Below, one piece after another: positions 57,887 through 64,000 of a DNA stretch of 64,000 bases. The stretch spans positions 8,727-72,726 of the forward strand of contig JAZOAI010000026.1 in the NCBI GenBank assembly GCA_045595365.1. The letters are read 5' to 3'. The position numbers and the translations under genes are program-made. Positions within the stretch are counted from its first letter, which is position 1. Every line of letters starts with the position of its first letter. The DNA is from SIG480 sp045595365. Its GTDB lineage: Bacteria > Bacillota > Clostridia > Oscillospirales > JAAYXM01. Below the pieces are notes generated by a model. The model did no database searches, was not told the origin of the DNA, and saw only the letters and a list, made by a program, of their open reading frames with translations.

Positions 57887-59560
57887 TTACTTTTTCTTCG
57901 CCCAGGAATCCTTGAGTGAAACGGTTCTGTTGAACACAAGCTTTTCATCGGTTGAAAGCTTATTGTCGAGGCAGAAATATCCGTTTCTGAGGAACTGATA
58001 ACGCTCATCTGCCTTGCCGGCTGCTATTGCGGCTTCACATTTGCAGTTTTCAAGGATTTCAAGAGAATCGGGGTTTATGTTGTCGGTAAAAGAGCCGCCC
58101 TCGGGATAGTCGCCCGGGTTTTCTGCATTGAACAGGTTGTTATAGAGCCTGACTTCTGCATCGACTGCATCGTGTGCCGAAACCCAGTGGATAGTGCCCT
58201 TGACCTTTCTGCCGTCAGGAGTCCCGCCGCCGTGGGATTCGGGATCATACTCCGCGTGGATTACAGTTACGTTGCCGTCCTTGTCCGTTTCAAAGCTTTT
58301 GCAGGTTACGTAATAGGCATACTTAAGCCTTACTTCGTTGCCTGGGAACATTCTGAAATATCCTTTGACAGGCTCTTCCATAAAGTCCTCTCGCTCAATA
58401 TAAAGCTCGCGGGAAAAGGTGACCTTGTGCGTTCCTGCGTTTTCGTCAGCAGGGTTATTCTGTGCATCAAACGTCTCGGTTTTACCCTCGGGGTAGTTGT
58501 CGATAACAAGCTTTATCGGGCGAAGAACAACCATCATTCTCGTTGCCGTTTCATTCAAATCCTCACGGATACAATGCTCGAGGAAGGAATAATCAACTGT
58601 GCTGAGGGTCTTTGAAATTCCGATTTTTTCGCAGAACGTGCGGATTGCGCTCGGCGTATATCCGCGGCGGCGAAGCCCTGAGAGCGTCGGCATACGGGGG
58701 TCATCCCAACCGTCAACAAACTTCTCCTCTACCAGATGGCGGAGATAGCGCTTTGACATAACCGTATTTGTGATGTTAAGGCGCGAGAACTCAATCTGGC
58801 GCGGCGGGTTTTCGAATCCGATTTCGCGGACAACCCAGTCATAAAGGGGTCTGTGGTCCTCAAACTCTATTGAGCAGAGAGAGTGGGTAATCCCTTCAAG
58901 CGCATCCTGAATCGGATGAGCATAGTCATAGAGCGGGTATATACACCACTTATCCCCCTGGCGGTGGTGGTGGGTATGCAAAATTCTGTAAATCGCGGGG
59001 TCACGCATATTCATATTGGGCGATGCCATATCAATTTTTGCGCGGAGAGTGTGGCTGCCGTCAGGAAATTCTCCGTTTTTCATTCTCTCAAAAAGGTCGA
59101 GATTTTCTTCAACAGAGCGGTCGCGATACGGGCTGTTTTTGCCCGGTTCCGTGAGCGTGCCGCGGTATTCGCGCATCTCCTCTGCCGTAAGGTCGCAGAC
59201 GTATGCCTTGCCGCGCTTTATGAGGTCTATCGCGTATTCATAACACTTATCGAAATAGTCCGAGCCGTAGAAAATGCCGCCGTTGGGTTCTGCACCAAGC
59301 CAGCGCAAATCCTCTTCGATTGAACGGACAAACTCATCGTCTTCACGGACAGGGTTTGTATCGTCGTATCGAAGATTGAAAAGCCCGTTATATTTCTGCG
59401 CAACGCCTGCGGAAATCCAGATAGCCTTTGCGCTGCCTATGTGCAGATAACCGTTCGGCTCGGGCGGAAAGCGCGTGTGTATTTTCTTAATCCCCTTTTC
59501 GGCAATATCGGAATTTATTGCCTCGTGAATAAAGTTAGTCGGGTTTGTGTTAACGTCCAT
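57887..59560 (-). CDS. glnS: Glutamine--tRNA ligase
   Basis: The 557-residue class I synthetase has FPPEPNGYLHIGSAKAIW (HIGH) near residue 33 and VMSKRYL (KMSKS) near 268. The GlnRS-type beta-barrel anticodon-binding domains fill the C-terminal half. GlnRS is uncommon in Firmicutes, most of which make Gln-tRNA by GatCAB amidation, but it occurs in a number of Clostridia. The start follows ACGGAGG. It heads a glnS-gltX operon. Confidence 0.96.
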   Translation of the reverse strand: MDVNTNPTNFIHEAINSDIAEKGIKKIHTRFPPEPNGYLHIGSAKAIWISAGVAQKYNGLFNLRYDDTNPVREDDEFVRSIEEDLRWLGAEPNGGIFYGSDYFDKCYEYAIDLIKRGKAYVCDLTAEEMREYRGTLTEPGKNSPYRDRSVEENLDLFERMKNGEFPDGSHTLRAKIDMASPNMNMRDPAIYRILHTHHHRQGDKWCIYPLYDYAHPIQDALEGITHSLCSIEFEDHRPLYDWVVREIGFENPPRQIEFSRLNITNTVMSKRYLRHLVEEKFVDGWDDPRMPTLSGLRRRGYTPSAIRTFCEKIGISKTLSTVDYSFLEHCIREDLNETATRMMVVLRPIKLVIDNYPEGKTETFDAQNNPADENAGTHKVTFSRELYIEREDFMEEPVKGYFRMFPGNEVRLKYAYYVTCKSFETDKDGNVTVIHAEYDPESHGGGTPDGRKVKGTIHWVSAHDAVDAEVRLYNNLFNAENPGDYPEGGSFTDNINPDSLEILENCKCEAAIAAGKADERYQFLRNGYFCLDNKLSTDEKLVFNRTVSLKDSWAKKK

Positions 59561-59615
59561 TATATCAAACTACCTCCGTTTGGCTTTTTAGGCATATTAT
59601 AACATTCTACGTTAT

Positions 59616-59645
59616 ATTTTACCACAACTTCCGCACAATACTCAA
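59616..59645 (-). promoter_or_regulatory. Candidate promoter of glnS-gltX
   Basis: A -35 TTGAGT (59640-59645), an 18-bp spacer and a -10 TAAAAT (59616-59621), read leftward. A TATAAT nearer to the gene has no good -35. Confidence 0.45.
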
Positions 59646-59765
59646 TAGTAAATTTCAAATAAAACTTGTTTTTTCTGACAACTCATCTGTTTTTTAGGCG
59701 CATCGCTTTTTTGTTCTATAAAAAACACTCCTTGCATAAGCTTTTTGTGTAAAGGAGCGATGCGT

Positions 59766-60206
59766 ATGCCGTTTTCTGACAGAGAGCTTCTCGCGAGGCT
59801 TATTCAATGCGAGGCAGGAGGCGAAGGCTACACCGGAATGCAAGCAGTTGCAAGCGTTATTATGAACCGTGTATACGCGCCTGACGGCGAATATGCCCGC
59901 GTTGGCGAGCAAAACATCAGAAACATCGTTTTTCAGCCCGGACAGTTTGAATGTGCAACAGATTATTACAACAACCGGTATAATCCTCAGAACATATACA
60001 ACATGAACCCCGAGCAGATACACTATGACATCGCTGACTGGGCAATCGCGGGAAACAGGCTGTCCCCGCTCGGGCAGGCGTTGTGGTTTTTTAACCCGTT
60101 TTCTGATGAGTGCCGCGAGAGTTTCCCAAGCTCTGTCGGAAGCTTTGCTGTGCGCATCGGAAAGCACTGCTTTTACAATCCCACAGAAGAATATTCTGAA
60201 ACATAA
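59766..60206 (+). CDS. cwlJ: Spore cortex-lytic enzyme CwlJ-type cell wall hydrolase
   Basis: The 146-residue protein is a bare hydrolase_2/SleB catalytic domain: RELLARLIQCEAGGEGYTGM with the catalytic glutamate, QPGQFECAT, and the C-terminal IGKHCFYNPTEEY. It has no signal peptide or peptidoglycan-binding domain, as in CwlJ (142 residues) rather than SleB. CwlJ sits in the spore coat and degrades cortex during germination. The next gene encodes its coat partner GerQ, the conserved cwlJ-gerQ order of Bacillus. AAAGGAG at 59751-59757 allows the ATG at 59766 or 59760. Confidence 0.87.
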   Translation: MPFSDRELLARLIQCEAGGEGYTGMQAVASVIMNRVYAPDGEYARVGEQNIRNIVFQPGQFECATDYYNNRYNPQNIYNMNPEQIHYDIADWAIAGNRLSPLGQALWFFNPFSDECRESFPSSVGSFAVRIGKHCFYNPTEEYSET

Positions 60207-60228
60207 AATTTGATAAAGGAGATTTTTT

Positions 60229-60537
60229 ATGGATTCAATAAACGGCAGGCTCAACTTTTCGCAGACCCCTCCGACGAGAGATTTTTATGAGAATGGAACA
60301 TCGGGCGACCAGGTCCAGATGCTTGGAGAGCAGCTGCAGACCTCCATCGGCTATTTTGTTTCCTGCGATTTTCTTATCGGAACTCAGCTTATAGAAACGC
60401 GAAACGGAATTCTCGCAAAGGTTGGAACGAACTTCTTAACGCTCTACCAGCCCGACCTTGAGCGCTACATAGTCTGCGACCTGTACGCACTCAAGTTTAT
60501 CACAATTTACAACACAACAACCGTTCCGAGGCCTTAA
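60229..60537 (+). CDS. gerQ: Spore coat protein GerQ-like
   Basis: The 102-residue protein has a polar N-terminus. It then carries the GerQ-type domain: LGEQLQTSIGYFVSCDFLIG, GILAKVGTNFLTLYQ and IVCDLYALKFITIY. GerQ is a cross-linked coat protein that positions CwlJ. The N-terminal Lys/Gln-rich segment of Bacillus GerQ is reduced here. The start follows AAAGGAG and lies 22 bp after cwlJ. Confidence 0.8.
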   Translation: MDSINGRLNFSQTPPTRDFYENGTSGDQVQMLGEQLQTSIGYFVSCDFLIGTQLIETRNGILAKVGTNFLTLYQPDLERYIVCDLYALKFITIYNTTTVPRP

Positions 60538-60550
60538 AGCTTTTTTCTTT

Positions 60551-60585
60551 GGCAAACCGAAATTTCACTTTCGGTTTGCCTTTTT
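60551..60585 (+). terminator. Terminator of cwlJ-gerQ
   Basis: Perfect 12-bp arms GGCAAACCGAAA/TTTCGGTTTGCC (60551-60562 and 60569-60580) are followed by T5. Confidence 0.93.
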
Positions 60586-60642
60586 GTTTAAGTAACCCGT
60601 TTTAAGGCAATAATTCTATCAAAAGAAACGGAGGATACTTAT

Positions 60643-61884
60643 ATGCGAAATGATATTTTTCACATAGCCGCGCCGGACTCTCCATTCTCGTTTTTTGAAA
60701 ATTCGCTATTTGATGAATCCGGCGAAATCTGCGGAGCGGCGGACAAAATAACGCCCGAGCTTGCGATGATACTCGGGAGAGCGTGTGCTGAAATTGACGC
60801 AAGAATTGCCGTGGGCTATTCAGACTGCACTATGTGCAAATTGCTGGCAAGCTCTTTTATTTCCGGTGCCGCAAGCTCAGGCGCCCAGGTCACAGAGCTT
60901 GGCTCAACATTTTTTGCGGCGGCGGCATATGTTGCGCGCACATATCTCTTCAACCTCACCGTGTTCTTTGAAAATGATGCACAGCGCCTGTGTATCCGCA
61001 TTACGGACAAGTTTGGCCTCCCCATTGAACAGACAATTCAAAGCCAAATAGAAGCCTCGACAAGGGGAGTGAAATCTGCATCCGCCGGAATCTGTGATGT
61101 TATAATGCCAAAATCCATTACAGACTCTGCTGATGTTTTTGTTTCTTCTCTGCGAAAGAGAGGCTCGCTCTCAGGTTTTCGGGTGGCAGTCCCGGGAAGC
61201 TCAATGGCGGCAGAGGTGCTGAGAGAGATTCTTCTCGCTTCAGGCTGCGAGCTTCTCCCCCCGGAGCGCGGAATATGCGAGCTTGCAGTATCCGACGATG
61301 GAACCAAGCTCTTTGTACGCGATGAAAAAGAGCATTGGCACGATGACGGGCATACAAACGCGCTCTGCGTTCTCGTTCATTTTCGTTCCGGAAAGAAAGA
61401 GCTTGCCGTTTCTGCAGATTCACCGGGCGTTTTTGAGCAGATTGCCGAGGGATATGGCGGGCAAATTCTCAGAATAGGCAGAGACCACGGTGCAAAGGAA
61501 ATCTACCTTACACAAAACATTTTCAGCAGCGCCGCGGCAGGTGCCGTTTCAATTCTCACCTACTTGAACAGAACAGGAGAAACATTTGAAAATCTCATTT
61601 CCGAGCTTCCTGACTTTACTCTCGTCTCCCGAGAACTCAACCTCAAAAGCGACAGAAAAAAGCTTTTGAAAACACTTGAAGAATCCTGTTCCGATATGTA
61701 TAGCGAGCATATATGCGCGCTGCGGGTTTGTGCCGATGGCGGGTGGGTGAACATTCACCCCTCGCGCTCTTCTGCCCGGCTTCGTATAACCGGAGAAGGG
61801 ATGAACGAGGAGATTGCCTCGGAGCTGTGCAACCTTTTTGTCGAAAAAGCAGACAAGCTTGACAGCTCAAATCTTAAAGAATAA
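60643..61884 (+). CDS. Phosphohexomutase-like protein lacking catalytic motifs (pseudoenzyme)
   Basis: The 413-residue protein follows the alpha-D-phosphohexomutase layout. KITPELAMILGRA and ARIAVGYSDCTMCKLLASSF match the opening domain, and the C-terminal GGWVNIHPSRSSARLRITGE matches the phosphate-binding end. All catalytic blocks are altered. The TASHNP serine loop reads TVFFENDAQR. The DGDGDR metal loop reads AVSDDGTKLFV. RPSGTEP reads HPSRSSA. It is shorter than GlmM (about 445-450). It probably lacks mutase activity and may bind a sugar phosphate or a partner. The start follows GGAGG. Confidence 0.7.
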   Translation: MRNDIFHIAAPDSPFSFFENSLFDESGEICGAADKITPELAMILGRACAEIDARIAVGYSDCTMCKLLASSFISGAASSGAQVTELGSTFFAAAAYVARTYLFNLTVFFENDAQRLCIRITDKFGLPIEQTIQSQIEASTRGVKSASAGICDVIMPKSITDSADVFVSSLRKRGSLSGFRVAVPGSSMAAEVLREILLASGCELLPPERGICELAVSDDGTKLFVRDEKEHWHDDGHTNALCVLVHFRSGKKELAVSADSPGVFEQIAEGYGGQILRIGRDHGAKEIYLTQNIFSSAAAGAVSILTYLNRTGETFENLISELPDFTLVSRELNLKSDRKKLLKTLEESCSDMYSEHICALRVCADGGWVNIHPSRSSARLRITGEGMNEEIASELCNLFVEKADKLDSSNLKE

Positions 61885-62184
61885 CTGGACTTTTCTTCCA
61901 ATTTATGCTACAATGATAGCAGGCTTAGCTTTTCATATAACTTTGTCTTTATTCTTCGGAATTACTATATATTTAAATAAGCGTATAAGCACCTTGTCCT
62001 CGGATGGCTCCTTCTCATCTGCATAGTGGGGTATGCTGATTTGTGATTGTTGCCGTCGGGATTTTTCTCGCGCCGATTTCCAAGGCGCTTCTTTTGGTGT
62101 GCTTTTTTGCGCTTTGCATACATAGCAGTTTCGTTTTATATTGAAAACAAAATTCACAAAAAAGATTGGAGTTTGATAATTGAA
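61885..62184 (+). other. Leader region of RNase J with hydrophobic frame fragments
   Basis: A possible promoter, TGGACT (61886-61891), 17 bp, TACAAT (61909-61914), lies here. Two short hydrophobic frames follow in different phases: 61913-62026, including AGLAFHITLSLFFGITIYL, and 62043-62147, including VIVAVGIFLAPISKALLLVC. Neither has a ribosome binding site. They may be a decayed small membrane gene or chance. Confidence 0.35.
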
Positions 62185-63843
62185 ATGGCACAAAAATTAA
62201 AAGTTTTTTCACTTGGCGGGCTTAACGAAATAGGGAAGAATATGTATGTCTACGAATATGCCGGTGAGATAATCGTTGTTGACTGCGGCCTCGCATTTCC
62301 TGACGACGATATGCTCGGAATTGATTTGGTCATCCCGGACATCACGTATCTCAAAAAACACAAGAACAGAATCCGCGCTTTTATAATCACGCACGGCCAC
62401 GAGGACCATATCGGTGCGCTGCCGTATGTTTTGCGCGAGGTCAATGCCCCGATTTACGCAACAAAGCTCACCGCAGGCGTCATAAACAAAAAGCTTGAAG
62501 AACATAACCTTCTCTCGAAAACGAAAATTAAGATTGCCTCCCCGGGTGACAGAATCAAAATCGGTAGCTTTGAGGTCGAGATGATTAACGTCAATCACTC
62601 CATAGCAGACGCAGTTGCGCTTGCTATAAAAACCCCGCTCGGAACGGTCATCCACACGGGTGACTACAAGCTTGACGTTACGCCTATTCAGGGCGAGATG
62701 ATGGATATTGCGCGCCTCGGCCAGCTTGGAAAGCGCGGCGTTCTCGCGCTTTTAGGAGAGTCGACAAACATAGAGAGGCCGGGCTATTCCCTGTCCGAAT
62801 CTACTGTCGGAGACACGTTTGAAGCTCTTTTTAAAGATTGCAAGCAGCGAATTATTGTTACTACCTTCGCATCTAACGTTCACCGCGTTCAGCAGATAAT
62901 CCGCGCGGCGGTGAAATATGGCAGAAAGGTCGCTATAAGTGGCCGGAGCATGGAAAACATTATGGAGGTTGCCCAGAACCTCGGATATCTCGATATTCCG
63001 AAGGATGTTCTTGTTGATCTCGGCACAATCACAAAACACCCAAAAAACAAAATCTGCATCATCACAACCGGCTCCCAGGGAGAAGCTATGTCCGGGCTTT
63101 ATCGAATCGCTTTCTCCGCTCATAAGAAGATTGAGATTATGCCCAATGACCGCGTTATTATCTCTGCAAGCCCCATCCCCGGCAACGAAAAGGCGATAAG
63201 CAACGTTATCAACGAGCTTTATCGCAAGGGCGCCGAGGTTATTTATGAAAAGCTCGCAGAGGTCCACGTCTCCGGGCACGCATGCCAAGAGGAGCTTAAG
63301 CTTATGCTTGCGCTCACAAAGCCGCAGTATTTCATCCCGATTCACGGCGAGCATCGCCATCTCAAGGCTCACGAGGCTCTTGCGGTTAAGATGGGGGTCA
63401 AGCCGAAAAATGTTTTTGTCTGCGACATAGGCCGTGTTGTTGAGTTTACCGAAAAGGGAGCAAAGCTCGGCGCTACGGTTCCCTCCGGCAAGGTTCTTAT
63501 TGACGGCTCAGGGATAGGCGACGTCGGCTCCGTTGTTCTGCGCGACCGCAAGCAGCTTGGGCAGGACGGCATCATCACGGTTGTTGTCTCGCTTGATTCT
63601 GAAACGGGCAGAGTTGTGACCGGGCCGGATATTATCTCTCGCGGGTTTATCTACGTCAAAGAAGCAGAGGACATTATGGAAGAGCTTCGCGCACTTGCAG
63701 CCGAAGTTGTTCAATCGTGTTTAAACGGAAAGCGGACAGACTGGGCAACAATGAAAAACACGATAAAAAGCAGAATGTCAGACTTCCTCTACCAGAAAAT
63801 CAAGCGCACCCCGATGATTCTTCCGATTATAATTGAAGTATAG
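62185..63843 (+). CDS. rnj: Ribonuclease J
   Basis: The 552-residue metallo-beta-lactamase/beta-CASP ribonuclease has the zinc motif ITHGHEDHIGALPYVL near residue 73, the GDYKLD block, and the beta-CASP segment ending HVSGHACQEELKLML, FIPIHGEHRHLKAHE. RNase J degrades and matures RNA by 5' exonuclease and endonuclease activity in Firmicutes. The ATG at 62185 (MAQKLKVFSLGG) begins the conserved protein. Its ribosome binding site (GGAG at 62168-62171) is rather distant, and upstream in-frame codons encode unrelated sequence. Confidence 0.96.
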   Translation: MAQKLKVFSLGGLNEIGKNMYVYEYAGEIIVVDCGLAFPDDDMLGIDLVIPDITYLKKHKNRIRAFIITHGHEDHIGALPYVLREVNAPIYATKLTAGVINKKLEEHNLLSKTKIKIASPGDRIKIGSFEVEMINVNHSIADAVALAIKTPLGTVIHTGDYKLDVTPIQGEMMDIARLGQLGKRGVLALLGESTNIERPGYSLSESTVGDTFEALFKDCKQRIIVTTFASNVHRVQQIIRAAVKYGRKVAISGRSMENIMEVAQNLGYLDIPKDVLVDLGTITKHPKNKICIITTGSQGEAMSGLYRIAFSAHKKIEIMPNDRVIISASPIPGNEKAISNVINELYRKGAEVIYEKLAEVHVSGHACQEELKLMLALTKPQYFIPIHGEHRHLKAHEALAVKMGVKPKNVFVCDIGRVVEFTEKGAKLGATVPSGKVLIDGSGIGDVGSVVLRDRKQLGQDGIITVVVSLDSETGRVVTGPDIISRGFIYVKEAEDIMEELRALAAEVVQSCLNGKRTDWATMKNTIKSRMSDFLYQKIKRTPMILPIIIEV

Positions 63844-63854
63844 ACAAAAAAGAG

Positions 63855-63868
63855 ACCCCATATGGGGT
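63855..63868 (+). terminator. Short palindrome after RNase J
   Basis: The perfect 14-bp palindrome ACCCCATATGGGGT follows the RNase J stop by 11 bp. There is no T run, so terminator function is doubtful. Confidence 0.35.
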
Positions 63869-63892
63869 GTGATCTTAAGGACACACATTAAG

Positions 63893-63986
63893 CCTTCCCC
63901 TTGAGGGGAAATGTTGAGCAAGGCGAGACTGTGGGCGTAGGGGACATTCACGAATGTCCCGCGGGCGATTCTTGAATCGCCCCTAC
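63893..63986. repeat. Hairpin-rich clostridial intergenic repeat (partial)
   Basis: Three short perfect hairpins lie in tandem: TTCCCCT/AGGGGAA (63895-63910), GGGACATTC/GAATGTCCC (63941-63949 and 63952-63960) and GGGCGATTC/GAATCGCCC (63963-63971 and 63974-63982). The last two are bracketed by GTAGGGG (63938-63944) and CCCCTAC (63980-63986). The same style of dispersed repeat is familiar from gut Clostridia genomes. No gene is seen, and the window ends inside the region. Confidence 0.6.
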
Positions 63987-64000
63987 ATTGTCCCGAAAAG

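Overview
The window is a low-to-middle G+C Firmicutes chromosome, most likely an uncultured spore-forming Clostridia (Oscillospiraceae/Ruminococcaceae-like). The signs are: an intact sporulation sigma factor SigK with a hydrophobic pro-sequence, a cwlJ-gerQ spore coat/cortex-lysis pair, an IspH-ribosomal S1 fusion, darA-holB-ricT gene order, a T-box in front of valS, RNase J, FemX-type peptidyltransferase and S-layer-homology (SLH) surface proteins. I count 58 protein genes, one gene remnant, two tRNA genes and several RNA leaders. No CRISPR array, prophage or intact insertion sequence was seen.

Layout. 1-8.1 kb: EF-G paralogue, T-box-controlled valS, CarD-like regulator, ispD-ispF, sigK. 8.1-12.7 kb: an ECF sigma/anti-sigma/queH operon, ruvX, a Zn/Cd P-type ATPase. 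12.7-13.0 kb: tRNA-Leu flanked by fragments of its own 3' end. 13.1-17.2 kb: TIM-barrel protein, three-S1-domain protein, LCP cell-wall ligase, KDPG aldolase fused to a VOC domain. 17.2-20 kb: argGH behind candidate ARG boxes. 20-26.4 kb: CBS protein, FemX, alanine racemase, darA-holB-ricT, D,D-carboxypeptidase. 26.5-30 kb: a ComEA-like protein, then a response regulator-histidine kinase-GerMN lipoprotein operon ending in a 64-codon remnant of metY. 30-41.4 kb is the accessory surface region: two SLH proteins, a DUF6514/XRE divergent pair with a palindromic operator, an EamA transporter, an AbrB-glycosyltransferase pair, and an A+T-rich secreted SLH-trypsin protease preceded by a structured leader ending in a terminator. 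41.7-45.5 kb: tRNA-Ser and rpmG-secE-nusG-rplKA-rplJL with an L10 leader. 45.6-49.3 kb: heterodimeric ABC exporter. 49.4-54.6 kb: trmB-baiN-cmk-plsC-ispH/S1 operon. 54.7-56.4 kb: metal ABC transporter lacking a binding protein. 56.4-59.6 kb: glnS-gltX. 59.7-64 kb: cwlJ-gerQ, a phosphohexomutase-like pseudoenzyme, RNase J, and the start of a hairpin-rich intergenic repeat.

Most genes are housekeeping. Three signals merit most attention. The first is the roughly 245-nt leader of the SLH-trypsin protease, which has riboswitch/attenuator architecture: promoter, closed multi-stem domain, terminator, ribosome binding site. The second is the phosphohexomutase homologue that has lost its catalytic serine loop, metal loop and phosphate loop. 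The third is the 64-codon metY relic made by a clean in-frame internal deletion. The response regulator-kinase-GerMN lipoprotein operon also resembles the actinobacterial MtrAB-LpqB module. Promoter calls were made by eye (-35/-10 hexamers, 16-18 bp spacing). Functions rest on recognised motifs and family knowledge; no database search was run.
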